Below the pieces are notes generated by a model. It did not search any database and was not told where the DNA came from. It was given only the letters and a program-made list of their open reading frames with translations. A program made the translations under genes and the position numbers. From assembly GCF_006088715.1 (NCBI RefSeq), contig NZ_CP030771.1:2604001-2668000 (forward strand): DNA of 64,000 nt, given 5' to 3'. The DNA is from Streptomyces sp. YIM 121038. Its GTDB lineage: Bacteria > Actinomycetota > Actinomycetes > Streptomycetales > Streptomycetaceae. Positions 1-7,267 of this stretch are shown here, in pieces. How positions within the stretch are numbered: position 1 is the first letter of the stretch; each line of letters opens with the position of its first letter.

Positions 1-251
1 GCGACGGCCACCTCGCGGCGCGGCCACTTCAGCCGCCAGCGGCTGACCTGCTGCCGGTAGAGGACCTGCCGGACGTACGCCTCGGGCTCGTCGAGCCTGC
101 TCCACCGGTCGGCGACCTTCACCAGGGCGTTCTGCAGCAGGTCCTCCGCGGCGTGCCGGTCGCCGCCGCTGAGCAGGACGGCGGTCCTCAGCAGGGCGCC
201 GGACCTGCTCTCCACGAACTCCCGGAAGCGGTCCTGGCTTTCGGCATCCAT
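1..251 (-). CDS. SigE-family RNA polymerase sigma factor (C-terminus cut by window edge)
   Basis: The first 83 residues are visible. They begin MDAESQDRFREFVESRSG and continue through a sigma region 2 signature (HAAEDLLQNALVKVADRW, then DEPEAYVRQVLYRQ), which is typical of actinobacterial SigE-type ECF sigma factors that direct RNA polymerase to stress or envelope promoters. The ATG at 251 is preceded by AAGGTG at good spacing. Region 4 lies outside the window, so the subfamily and any anti-sigma partner cannot be judged. The gene is separated from the upstream secreted-protein gene by a strong hairpin at 309-346, so it probably has its own promoter. Confidence 0.85.
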   Translation of the reverse strand, partial: MDAESQDRFREFVESRSGALLRTAVLLSGGDRHAAEDLLQNALVKVADRWSRLDEPEAYVRQVLYRQQVSRWRLKWPRREVAV

Positions 252-308
252 CGTCACCTTCTCTTCTCCGGCGGCCTCACTGCCCCCTCTGCTGTGGATG
301 ACGTGCGA

Positions 309-346
309 GGACCCGCGTCGCTATGCCTGGTGCGCGACGCGGGTCC
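309..346 (-). terminator. Intrinsic terminator-like hairpin after the secreted-protein gene
   Basis: A perfect 13-bp stem (309-321 with 334-346) and 12-nt loop lie 27 bp beyond the stop of the gene at 373-975. No long T tract is seen, as is usual in Streptomyces. Confidence 0.7.
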
Positions 347-372
347 GGGGGCCGGGTGCGGTGACCGGGCTC

Positions 373-975
373 TCAGTCGGAGAGCGGGTTCCTGGGGAAG
401 CCCTTCGCCTTGGTCCACTTCAGCCGGTGCTCGTGGTACTTGAACGTGACCTGCTTGCCGTTCTTGGTGATGTCGGCCTTGGCCCAGCCGTCGAAGCTCC
501 TGGTGAGGTGGCGGTCCCACTTCGTCAGACGGCCGGTGGAGACGGCGGCGAGCGACTCCTGCGGGGGCTCGCCGTCGTAGCAGTACAGCGCCCAGTCGGC
601 GATCGCGGCGACCGTGCCGGCGCGGTGCTTGAGCGTGATGCCCTGGCAGACGTCGGTCTTGGTGCGATAGATGTTCTTCGGCTTGGACCAGCCGCGTTCC
701 TTGGGGCTGTAGTCCTGGACGTACAGACCCTTCTTGTCCAGGTAGTGCATGGCCACGCGGCGGCCGTCCGGGAGCTTCAGCTGCGACTCGAAGCGATCCT
801 TGGGGCCGCCATAGTGGATGTCGGTGTGCTGGAGCTTATAGCTGTGACTCCCCTTGGGCTTGGTACCCGCGCCCTTGGCACCCGCGTCCTTGGCCACGCT
901 CGGCCCGCCCCCGGCGAGCAGCAGCGCCACCGCCGCGCTCGCCGACACCAAGGCCTTCGTTCCCGATCTGTTCAT
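373..975 (-). CDS. Secreted protein of unknown function
   Basis: 200 residues. The start is the ATG at 975 because GGAGGGGAGA lies just upstream; an in-frame extension upstream would run into the insertion sequence. The N-terminus MNRSGTKALVSASAAVALLLAGG is a Sec signal peptide with probable cleavage after AKDAGA or PSVAKD. The mature part is basic and rich in Lys, Tyr and Trp (for example YSPKERGWSKPKNIYRTKTD) and has two cysteines, in DVCQG and LYCYDG, that could form a disulfide. No enzyme motif or family was recognised. The IS insertion 55 bp upstream leaves a possible -10 (TATGCT, 1000-1005) but places IS DNA next to the expected -35, so expression may have changed. Confidence 0.75.
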   Translation of the reverse strand: MNRSGTKALVSASAAVALLLAGGGPSVAKDAGAKGAGTKPKGSHSYKLQHTDIHYGGPKDRFESQLKLPDGRRVAMHYLDKKGLYVQDYSPKERGWSKPKNIYRTKTDVCQGITLKHRAGTVAAIADWALYCYDGEPPQESLAAVSTGRLTKWDRHLTRSFDGWAKADITKNGKQVTFKYHEHRLKWTKAKGFPRNPLSD

Positions 976-1025
976 TCCGATCTCCCCTCCGTTTCGCGCA
1001 GCATACGCACGAAGGGCGCCCCACC

Positions 1026-1030
1026 GGTGA
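1026..1030. repeat. Target-site duplication GGTGA, left copy
   Basis: It is identical and in the same orientation as 2828-2832 and directly abuts the IS terminal repeat. Confidence 0.7.
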
Positions 1031-1054
1031 GGGATGCCGTTGGCGAATTCGGGG
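1031..1054 (+). repeat. IS left terminal inverted repeat
   Basis: 24 bp, beginning GGGATGCCGTTGGCG and ending TTCGGGG, perfectly complementary to 2804-2827. Confidence 0.9.
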
Positions 1055-1063
1055 CTCTGCGTG

Positions 1064-1106
1064 ACGTCGGCCTTCAAGACCTGGTTGTGGTCTTGAAGGC
1101 CGACGT
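1064..1106 (+). other. 18-bp hairpin just upstream of the transposase start
   Basis: Arms 1064-1081 and 1089-1106 are perfect reverse complements around a 7-nt loop (TGGTTGT). The right arm ends 7 nt before the first possible transposase start. Such a structure could stop outside transcription or translation from entering the transposase gene, as known for other IS elements, or could be a subterminal transposase binding site. Confidence 0.75.
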
Positions 1107-1112
1107 TGTCGT

Positions 1113-2798
1113 ATGGGGTGGGTGTCGATGTCGATGCGTCCGATCGGAGATGGGGAGATCCCCGCGGAGACGGTGCGGGTGGCCCAGGCGGCGTTCCCGA
1201 AGGGCAGTCTGGCGATCCGGTTGCGGGATGAGCTGGGGGTGCTGTTCCGGGACGAGCAGTTCGCGGATCTGTTCCCGTCCCGGGGCAAGCCGGCCTGGTC
1301 CCCGGGCCGGCTCGCGCTGGTGTCGGTACTCCAGTTCGCCGAGGGGCTGCCCGATCGGCAGGCGGCCCTGGCGGTGCGGGCCCGGATCGACTGGAAATAC
1401 GCCCTGGGCCTGGAGCTTACCGACCCGGGCTTCGACTACTCCGTACTCAGCGAGTTCCGCACCCGGCTGGTCGAGGCGGAAGCGGGGCAGCAGGTCTTCG
1501 ACCACGTCCTGGAGTCCGCCCGGAAGGCGGGAATGCTGAAGGCGCCAGGCAGGGCCCGCACCGACTCCACCCACGTACTGGCCGCGATCCGGTCGCTGAA
1601 CCGGCTGGAGTTCGTCATCGAGACCCTGCGCGCTGCGCTCAACGCACTCGCCGCTGCGGCCCCCAACTGGCTGTCCGCCCACGCTGATCCGGCCTGGTTC
1701 GACCGGTATGCCACCCGGCCGGAGGACTACTGGCTGCCCTCCGGCAAGGCCAAGCGGACCGAGTTGGCCGAGCAGACCGGCCGGGACGGCATGCGCCTGC
1801 TGGCCGACGTGCACGCCGCCGGGGCGCCCGTGTGGCTGCGCGAGCTGCCCGCCGTCCAGATCCTGCGCCGGGCCTGGGTTCAGCAGTACGTGTTCGATAC
1901 GGAGGGCGAGGTGCGATGGCGGGACCCAAAAGAGTGCCCGCCGGGTGCTCTTCGCCTGGTCAGCCCCTATGACACCGACGCTCGCGCGAGTGTGAAGCGG
2001 GATATCAAGTGGGACGGTTTCAAGGTCCATTTGACCGAGACCTGCGATGCGGACACGTCTCACCTGATCACGAACGTGCTGACGCAGGACGCTACCGTCC
2101 AGGACAGCACGGCCACCAACCTGGTCCACGACGCCCTCGCCGCCAGGGACCTTCTGCCCGGCGAGCATCTACTGGACGCTGGCTACATCGACGGACCCCG
2201 CATCGTCACCGCCGATCGTCAGTACGGCATCACCCTGACCGGCCCCATCCGCGGCAACACCACTGCCCAGGCCAGCGGCCCCTACAGCCAGAGCGCCTTC
2301 GCCATCGACTGGCAGAGCCAGACCGTGACCTGCCCGAACGGCAAGAACGCCACCCAATGGCGGGACAAGATCTCCGATCGTGGCGCCCCCATCATCATCG
2401 TCCGGTTCTCACCCGCTGACTGCCGCACTTGCCCCGCGCGCCCCGAGTGCGTGAGCTCACCCCGAGCCGCGAGAAGGGAAATCACCCTGCGGCCCCGGGC
2501 CGAACACGAGGCGATCCAACAGGCCCGTGCAGCCCAGGGCACTCCCGAGTGGCGGGAACGCTACGCGGCCCGCAACGGCATCGAGGGCACCCTCTCCCAC
2601 GCTGTTCACACCGCCGGTCTGCGCCGGTGCCGCTACCGCGGACTCGCCAGAACCCGCCTCCAGCACCAGCTCACCGCAACCGCGATCAACCTTGCCCGCC
2701 TCGACGCCCACCTCACCGGAACACCCCTGGCCCGGACCCGCACCAGCCACTTCGCACGACTTCGCCCCGCCGACCAAACGATCGACGGGGCGAAGTAG
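1113..2798 (+). CDS. IS1182-family DDE transposase
   Basis: 561 residues from the first ATG. Later in-frame starts (GTG 1122, ATG 1128 or 1134) are equally possible because no clear ribosome binding site is present. The N-terminus has the family-typical DELGVLFRDEQFADLFPSRGKP region. Candidate catalytic residues are D151 (RTDSTH), D355 (LLDAGYID) and E491 (RNGIEGTLS). Cysteines at about 407, 437, 440 and 446 form a probable zinc knuckle between the second Asp and the Glu. The enzyme would cut and join the 24-bp ends of the element. An imperfect hairpin (2759-2796) covers the end of the gene and may terminate its transcript. Codon use is slightly less GC-biased than in neighbouring genes. Confidence 0.93.
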   Translation: MGWVSMSMRPIGDGEIPAETVRVAQAAFPKGSLAIRLRDELGVLFRDEQFADLFPSRGKPAWSPGRLALVSVLQFAEGLPDRQAALAVRARIDWKYALGLELTDPGFDYSVLSEFRTRLVEAEAGQQVFDHVLESARKAGMLKAPGRARTDSTHVLAAIRSLNRLEFVIETLRAALNALAAAAPNWLSAHADPAWFDRYATRPEDYWLPSGKAKRTELAEQTGRDGMRLLADVHAAGAPVWLRELPAVQILRRAWVQQYVFDTEGEVRWRDPKECPPGALRLVSPYDTDARASVKRDIKWDGFKVHLTETCDADTSHLITNVLTQDATVQDSTATNLVHDALAARDLLPGEHLLDAGYIDGPRIVTADRQYGITLTGPIRGNTTAQASGPYSQSAFAIDWQSQTVTCPNGKNATQWRDKISDRGAPIIIVRFSPADCRTCPARPECVSSPRAARREITLRPRAEHEAIQQARAAQGTPEWRERYAARNGIEGTLSHAVHTAGLRRCRYRGLARTRLQHQLTATAINLARLDAHLTGTPLARTRTSHFARLRPADQTIDGAK

Positions 2799-2803
2799 CA
2801 GGA

Positions 2804-2827
2804 CCCCGAATTCGCCAACGGCATCCC
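2804..2827 (-). repeat. IS right terminal inverted repeat
   Basis: Perfect 24-bp reverse complement of 1031-1054. Confidence 0.9.
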
Positions 2828-2832
2828 GGTGA
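2828..2832. repeat. Target-site duplication GGTGA, right copy
   Basis: It matches 1026-1030. Together the two copies correspond to one 5-nt loop of the interrupted terminator. Confidence 0.7.
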
Positions 2833-2866
2833 GGTGGGGCGCCCTTTTCGTGCGGGACCGTGACGG

Positions 2867-3856
2867 TCAGTTGTGGCTGTGCAGCACGTCGTTCAGGCCG
2901 CCCCACACCGCGTTGTTCGGCCGGGCCTCGACCGCGCCGGTGACCGAGTTGCGGCGGAAGAGGATGTTCGAGGCGCCGGACAGCTCGCGGGCCTTGACGA
3001 TCTGTCCGTCGGGCATGGTCACGCGCGTGCCGGCCGTGACGTACAGGCCCGCCTCGACGACGCACTCGTCGCCGAGCGCGATGCCGACGCCCGCCTCGGC
3101 GCCGATCAGGCAGCGCTCGCCGATGACGATGCGGACGTTGCCGCCGCCGGAGAGCGTGCCCATGGTGGAGGCGCCGCCGCCGATGTCGGAGCCGTCGCCG
3201 ACGACGACGCCCGCGGAGATGCGGCCCTCGACCATGGAGGTGCCGAGCGTGCCCGCGTTGAAGTTCACGAAGCCCTCGTGCATCACGGTGGTGCCCTCGG
3301 CGAGGTGCGCGCCGAGCCGGACGCGATCGGCGTCGCCGATGCGGACGCCCTTGGGGGCGACGTAGTCCGTCATGCGCGGGAACTTGTCGACGCTCGTCAC
3401 CGCCAGGTGCAGGCCCTCGGCGCGGGCGTTCAGCCGGACCTTCTCCAGGTCGTCGACGGCGACCGGGCCCAGCGAGGTCCAGGCGACGTTGGCGAGGAAG
3501 CCGAACATGCCGTCCAGGCTGGCGCCGTGCGGCTTGATCAGGCGGTGGCTGAGCAGGTGCAGACGCAGGTAGACGTCGTGCGCGTCCAGCGGCTTCTCGT
3601 CGAGCGAGGCGATGACCGTACGGACGGCGACGACCTCCACACCGCGGCGGGCGTCCGGGCCGATCGCCTTCGCGGCGCCCTCGCCGAGCAGCTCCACGGC
3701 ACGCTCGGCGCTCAGCCGCTCGCTCCCGGCGGGGCCCGGCTCGTCGACGAGCTCGGGGGCGGGGAACCAGGTGTCGAGCACGGTGCCGTCGGCGGCGATG
3801 GTGGCGAGCCCGGCGCCCACGGCGCCGGTGGTGCGGGAAGCAGTCGTATCGGTCAT
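2867..3856 (-). CDS. dapD: 2,3,4,5-tetrahydropyridine-2,6-dicarboxylate N-succinyltransferase
   Basis: 329 residues, the usual length for the actinobacterial enzyme. It transfers succinyl from succinyl-CoA to tetrahydrodipicolinate in lysine/diaminopimelate synthesis in the cytoplasm. The C-terminal half shows left-handed beta-helix hexapeptide repeats ([44 protein letters not shown]), and the [13 protein letters not shown] segment is characteristic. The ATG at 3856 was chosen over the longer frame because a -10-like TAGGTT ends 7 nt upstream and the upstream extension is low-complexity, so the mRNA is probably leaderless. The IS lies 40 bp past the stop and interrupts the original terminator. 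Confidence 0.95.
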   Translation of the reverse strand: MTDTTASRTTGAVGAGLATIAADGTVLDTWFPAPELVDEPGPAGSERLSAERAVELLGEGAAKAIGPDARRGVEVVAVRTVIASLDEKPLDAHDVYLRLHLLSHRLIKPHGASLDGMFGFLANVAWTSLGPVAVDDLEKVRLNARAEGLHLAVTSVDKFPRMTDYVAPKGVRIGDADRVRLGAHLAEGTTVMHEGFVNFNAGTLGTSMVEGRISAGVVVGDGSDIGGGASTMGTLSGGGNVRIVIGERCLIGAEAGVGIALGDECVVEAGLYVTAGTRVTMPDGQIVKARELSGASNILFRRNSVTGAVEARPNNAVWGGLNDVLHSHN

Positions 3857-3863
3857 GGGTGAA

Positions 3864-3869
3864 AACCTA
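3864..3869 (-). promoter_or_regulatory. dapD -10 element (leaderless promoter)
   Basis: TAGGTT ends exactly 7 nt before the dapD ATG, so transcription should begin at or next to the start codon. The -35 is weak. Confidence 0.5.
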
Positions 3870-3992
3870 ACCGGGCCGCCCCCACGGAAGCGAACCGGCA
3901 CCCACCCACGGCCCGCGCAGCCCACGGCCCGCGGCACACGCCCACCCACGGGGCACACCCCGACCCCGACCCTGCCCGCGACACACGCCCAT

Positions 3993-4127
3993 GGCCGGAC
4001 CGCGGCACACGCCCTGCCACCGCCGCCCCTGCCCCTGCCCCTGCCCACAGCGCAGGCACCACCCCCGACCGCGGCGCACGTCCGTGGCCGGACCGCAGCA
4101 CACGCCCCTCGCCGGACCGCGGCGCCC
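3993..4127. repeat. Low-complexity intergenic DNA with degenerate GC-rich repeats
   Basis: The 312 bp between dapD and the tetR gene (3857-4168) hold no convincing gene. Three related copies start with GCCGGACCGC (3993-4014, 4086-4107, 4111-4127), mixed with runs of CCCACGG- and CCCCTG-type units. Frames through this stretch translate to Arg/Gly/Ala-rich low-complexity sequence. Confidence 0.6.
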
Positions 4128-4168
4128 AGCCCCGCCGGGCCACCCGCGCGTCAGCGCGGCCCCGCGGA

Positions 4169-4726
4169 TCAGCCGCGCCCCGCGGCAGGCCCGGCCAGCA
4201 GCCGCCCGAACATCTCCCGGGCGTAGGCCTCGTCGTAGGTGTCCCCCGCGAGCAGCACCTGGAGGCAGATGCCGTCCATCAGCGCGCTCAGGCCGCGCGC
4301 GGTGGCGGTGTCGGTGTGCTCCCGCAGCAGATCGATCAGGCCGCCGCACCACTCGCCCGCGACGGGCCGCAGGACGGGCCTGCGCAGGGCCGCCAAGTAC
4401 AGCTCGTACTCCAGCTCCACGCCCTGGCGCCGCCCGAGGAGCCACTCCCCGAGCAGCGCGGCCAGCTCGCCCGCGACGTCGGCGTCCGGGCCCCGCAGCA
4501 GCCCGCGGGCGCCGACCGTCTTCGCGTACGCCTCGCTGGACTGCCGCAGCGCGGCCACGAGCAGCTCGTCGAGCGTCTTGAAGTGGTACGTCGTGGACCC
4601 CAGCGGCACATCGGCCTCGACGGCGACGGACCGGTGGCTCAGGCCCGCGATCCCCTCCCGGCCCACCAGACGGATCGCCGCGTCGATGATCCGCTGCCGC
4701 CGCTCGGGGTCGTACCGCCGCCCCAC
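4169..4726 (-). CDS. TetR-family transcriptional regulator of the adjacent SMR pump
   Basis: 185 residues from GTG 4726. The N-terminal helix-turn-helix is clear (RRQRIIDAAIRLVGREGIAG, then SHRSVAVEADVPLGSTTYHF) and is followed by a C-terminal ligand-binding helical domain. The start codon shares its G with the TAG stop of the SMR gene (TAGTG), so the two genes are translationally coupled in one operon. TetR proteins encoded beside SMR pumps usually repress the pump and release on binding a cationic drug. The candidate operators are the paired GTAC-N4-GTAC sites upstream of the pump gene. Confidence 0.88.
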   Translation of the reverse strand: MGRRYDPERRQRIIDAAIRLVGREGIAGLSHRSVAVEADVPLGSTTYHFKTLDELLVAALRQSSEAYAKTVGARGLLRGPDADVAGELAALLGEWLLGRRQGVELEYELYLAALRRPVLRPVAGEWCGGLIDLLREHTDTATARGLSALMDGICLQVLLAGDTYDEAYAREMFGRLLAGPAAGRG

Positions 4727-5046
4727 TAGTGGGCCCCTCCCAGATTCAGCACGACGACGCCCGCGATCACGAGGGCGATCCCGGCGAACTTCACCAGGCT
4801 CGTCGACTCCCCCAGGAACAGCATCCCGATGGCGGCGACGGCGGCGGTCCCGATCCCCGCCCAGATCGCATAGGCGGTCCCCACCGAGAGGGTCTTGAGG
4901 GTCTGGGCGAGCAGCGCGAAGGCCAGGACGTACCCCACCACGGTGACCAGCGAGGGCCACAGCCTGCTGAACCCCTCGCTGTACTTCATGGCCGTCGTCC
5001 CGGCCACCTCCGCCGCGATGGCCGCGGCCAGCAGTCCGTATCCCAT
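4726..5046 (-). CDS. Small multidrug resistance (SMR) family efflux protein
   Basis: 106 residues with four membrane helices, the standard SMR size. The start MGYGLLAAAIAAEVAGTTAMKYSEGFSR contains the conserved glutamate in helix 1 (E14, in AAEVAGT) that couples proton entry to export of cationic compounds. Helix 4 ends GIALVIAGVVVLNL. It is like EmrE/QacE/SugE pumps and acts as a dual-topology dimer in the cytoplasmic membrane. It is the first gene of a two-gene operon with the TetR regulator. Confidence 0.92.
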   Translation of the reverse strand: MGYGLLAAAIAAEVAGTTAMKYSEGFSRLWPSLVTVVGYVLAFALLAQTLKTLSVGTAYAIWAGIGTAAVAAIGMLFLGESTSLVKFAGIALVIAGVVVLNLGGAH

Positions 5047-5048
5047 GC

Positions 5049-5086
5049 GTACGAGAGTACATATCGTTGCGTACGGCTGTACACAA
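5049..5086 (-). promoter_or_regulatory. SMR-tetR promoter with two GTAC-N4-GTAC operator-like sites
   Basis: Reading on the minus strand, -35 TTGTGT (5081-5086), a 17-bp spacer and -10 TATGTA (5058-5063) precede the SMR ATG by only 11 nt. Two copies of GTAC-N4-GTAC, at 5049-5060 and 5071-5082, overlap the start region and the -35/spacer respectively. Their 22-bp centre-to-centre spacing, two helical turns, suits two TetR dimers on one face. Confidence 0.65.
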
Positions 5087-5107
5087 AAAACGGGAACCGG
5101 CATGCGA

Positions 5108-5141
5108 CGAGGCCCCCGCGCCCAGGGGCGCGGGGGCCTCG
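5108..5141. terminator. Strong terminator hairpin at the end of the suf operon
   Basis: A perfect 16-bp GC-rich stem (5108-5123 with 5126-5141) with a 2-nt centre lies 34 bp past the stop of the last suf-operon gene. Confidence 0.85.
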
Positions 5142-5175
5142 CGAGCCCGGGGAGCACGCTGCTCCGCAGGGGACC

Positions 5176-5529
5176 TCAGACGTTGAACCCGAGCGCCCGC
5201 AGCTGCTCGCGGCCGTCGTCGGTGATCTTGTCCGGGCCCCACGGCGGCATCCAGACCCAGTTGATCCGGAGCTCGTTGACGATGCCGTCCGTGGCGGACT
5301 TCGCCTGGTCCTCGATGACGTCGGTCAGCGGGCAGGCCGCCGAGGTGAGCGTCATGTCGATGGTGGCGATGTTGGCGTCGTCGACGTGGATGCCGTAGAT
5401 CAGGCCCAGGTTGACGACGTCGATGCCCAGCTCGGGGTCGACGACGTCGTAGAGCGCCTCGCGGACCTCTTCCTCCGAGGCGGGCTTGGTCGTGAGGCCC
5501 TCTTCAGAAGCCACAGTGTTCTCGCTCAT
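5176..5529 (-). CDS. DUF59 metal-sulfur cluster assembly factor (SufT/PaaD-like)
   Basis: 117 residues. It carries the MIP18/DUF59 core VREALYDVVDPELGIDVVNLGLIYG, and a later conserved cysteine in the segment MTLTSAACPLTD. Family members help mature or deliver Fe-S clusters to target proteins. It is the last gene of the suf operon, and its ATG overlaps the sufU stop by 4 bp (ATGA), which indicates translational coupling and a role in Fe-S maturation. Confidence 0.92.
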   Translation of the reverse strand: MSENTVASEEGLTTKPASEEEVREALYDVVDPELGIDVVNLGLIYGIHVDDANIATIDMTLTSAACPLTDVIEDQAKSATDGIVNELRINWVWMPPWGPDKITDDGREQLRALGFNV

Positions 5530-5996
5530 GCCGTCTTCCTTTCGGCGTCGGCGTCGGCCCCCAGGGCCTGCGCCGTCGCGTCCTTCCACGCCATCCAGCT
5601 CAGCAGAGCACACTTCACGCGCGCGGGGTACTTGGAGACCCCGGCGAACGCGACCGCGTCCTCCAGGACCTCCTCCATCGCGTCGTCCGGCTCCAGCTTG
5701 CCCTTGGACTGCATCAGCTCCAGGAACACGGCCTGGATCTTCTGCGCCTCGGCGAGCTCCTTGCCGACGAGCAGCTCGTTCAGGACGGACGCGCTGGCCT
5801 GGCTGATGGAGCAGCCCTGGCCCTCGTACGACACGTCGCTGATGCGCGAGCCCTCGTACTTGACGCGCAGCGTGATCTCGTCGCCGCACGTCGGGTTGAC
5901 GTGGTGCACCTCGGCGTCGCCGTCGCGCAGACCACGCCCGTGCGGGTGCTTGTAGTGGTCCAGGATCACGTCCTGGTACATCGAATCCAGCTTCAC
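5526..5996 (-). CDS. sufU: SufU, Fe-S assembly sulfurtransferase/scaffold
   Basis: 156 residues from GTG 5996 (VKLDSMYQDVILDHYKHPHGRG). The three zinc-ligand/active cysteines of SufU are present: C37 in NPTCGDE, C62 in EGQGCSIS and C129 in RVKCALL, with the SufU-specific insertion between the second and third. SufU accepts persulfide sulfur from SufS. It starts 14 nt after the sufS stop. Confidence 0.95.
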   Translation of the reverse strand: MKLDSMYQDVILDHYKHPHGRGLRDGDAEVHHVNPTCGDEITLRVKYEGSRISDVSYEGQGCSISQASASVLNELLVGKELAEAQKIQAVFLELMQSKGKLEPDDAMEEVLEDAVAFAGVSKYPARVKCALLSWMAWKDATAQALGADADAERKTA

Positions 5997-6010
5997 TCCG
6001 AGCCAGCCCC

Positions 6011-7267
6011 TCAGCCGAAGAAGTTCCGTACGTGCTCCAGGCCGTCGACCAGGGCGTCGATCTCGCCGGGCGTGGAGTACAGATAGAACGACGCTCGCGT
6101 GGTCGCGGGAATTCCGTAGCGCAGGCACACGGGACGGGCGCAGTGGTGGCCGACCCGGACCGCGATGCCCTGCTCGTCGAGGACCTGGCCCACGTCGTGC
6201 GGGTGGATGTCGCCGAGCGTGAAGGAGATCGCGGCGCCCCGGTCCTCGGCCGTGGACGGGCCGATGATCTTCAGGTCCGGGACCTCGAGCAGGCGCTTCA
6301 CCGCGTACTCGGTGATCGCGTGCTCGTGCCGCTCGATCTTGTCCATGCCGATGGCCGTGAGGTAGTCCACGGCCGCGCCGAGGCCGACGGCCTGCGCGAT
6401 CGGGGGCGTACCCGCCTCGAACTTGTGCGGCGCGGGGGCGTAGGTCGAGGAGTGCATGGACACCGTCTCGATCATCTCGCCGCCGCCGAGGAACGGAGGC
6501 AGGTCCTCCAGGAGCTCCTGGCGGCCCCACAGCACGCCGATGCCCGTCGGCCCGCACATCTTGTGGCCGGTGAAGGCCACGAAGTCGGCCTGGAGGGCCT
6601 GCACGTCCAGCGGCATGTGCGGCGCGGCCTGGGAGGCGTCGATCAGGACGAGCGCGCCGACCTCCTGGGCGCGGCGCACGATCGCCTCGACCGGGTTGAC
6701 CGTGCCCAGGATGTTGGAGACCAGGACGAAGGAGACGATCTTCGTCTTCTCCGTGATGACCTCTTCGATGTTCGACAGGTCGAGCCGGCCGTCGTCGGTG
6801 AGGCCGAACCACTTCAGCTTCGCGCCCGTGCGCTGCGAGAGCAGCTGCCACGGCACGATGTTGGAGTGGTGCTCCATCTCCGTGATGACGATCTCGGTGT
6901 CGTGGTCCACGCGGTAGGGCTCGTCGGCCCAGCCGAGCATGTTGGCCACGAGGTTGAGCGATTCCGAGGCGTTCTTGGTGAAGATCACCTCGTCGCGGCT
7001 CGGCGCGTTGATGAACGCCGCGACCTTGTCACGGGCGCCCTCGTACAGCGCCGTGGCCTCCTCGGCGAGGACGTGCACGCCGCGGTGGACGTTGGCGTTG
7101 TGCTGCTCGTAGTACTCGCTGAGTACGTCGATGACCTGGCGCGGGGTCTGGGACGTGGCCGCGTTGTCCAGATAGACGAGCTTCTTGCCGTCGTGGAGCG
7201 AGCGCTCCAGGATCGGGAAGTCCTTGCGGAGCGCCTCGGTGTCGAGGAGACCCGGCAGCTGTGTCAC
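6011..7267 (-). CDS. sufS: SufS cysteine desulfurase
   Basis: 418 residues from GTG 7267, which overlaps the sufC stop by 4 bp (GTGA). It is a class V PLP enzyme that removes sulfur from cysteine for Fe-S assembly. K236 in AFTGHKMCGPTG binds PLP, and C376 in RVGHHCARPVCLRYG is the persulfide cysteine. The short active-site loop typical of group II desulfurases is present. It works with SufU, encoded next. Confidence 0.97.
   Translation of the reverse strand: MTQLPGLLDTEALRKDFPILERSLHDGKKLVYLDNAATSQTPRQVIDVLSEYYEQHNANVHRGVHVLAEEATALYEGARDKVAAFINAPSRDEVIFTKNASESLNLVANMLGWADEPYRVDHDTEIVITEMEHHSNIVPWQLLSQRTGAKLKWFGLTDDGRLDLSNIEEVITEKTKIVSFVLVSNILGTVNPVEAIVRRAQEVGALVLIDASQAAPHMPLDVQALQADFVAFTGHKMCGPTGIGVLWGRQELLEDLPPFLGGGEMIETVSMHSSTYAPAPHKFEAGTPPIAQAVGLGAAVDYLTAIGMDKIERHEHAITEYAVKRLLEVPDLKIIGPSTAEDRGAAISFTLGDIHPHDVGQVLDEQGIAVRVGHHCARPVCLRYGIPATTRASFYLYSTPGEIDALVDGLEHVRNFFG

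Larger units (their letters stand above)
1031..2827 (+). mobile_element. IS1182-type insertion sequence, complete (1797 bp)
   Basis: The element is bounded by perfect 24-bp terminal inverted repeats (1031-1054 and 2804-2827) and flanked by a 5-bp direct repeat GGTGA (1026-1030 and 2828-2832), read as the target duplication. It carries one full-length DDE transposase gene and no frameshift, so it looks intact and possibly active. It sits exactly in the loop of a terminator hairpin. Members of the IS1182 family, for example IS1272, are known to target inverted-repeat or stem-loop DNA, which fits this position. Confidence 0.88.
1003..2855. terminator. Intrinsic terminator hairpin split by the insertion sequence
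   Basis: The 12-bp arm GGGCGCCCCACC (1014-1025) and its reverse complement GGTGGGGCGCCC (2833-2844), extended by CGCACGAA on the left and TTTTCGTGCG on the right, would form a bidirectional terminator with loop GGTGA if the 1.8-kb IS were removed. It would have stood between dapD and the secreted-protein gene, both on the minus strand. Only the split arms remain today. Confidence 0.7.

Noticed and set aside
836..1288. Minus-strand frames reading from the IS into the secreted-protein gene
   Set aside because: They arise from the IS end and terminator arm; the real start is ATG 975 with a strong ribosome site.
3857..4168. Minus-strand upstream extension of dapD and Arg/Gly-rich frames in the intergenic repeats
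   Set aside because: Low-complexity translation, and a good promoter lies directly before ATG 3856.
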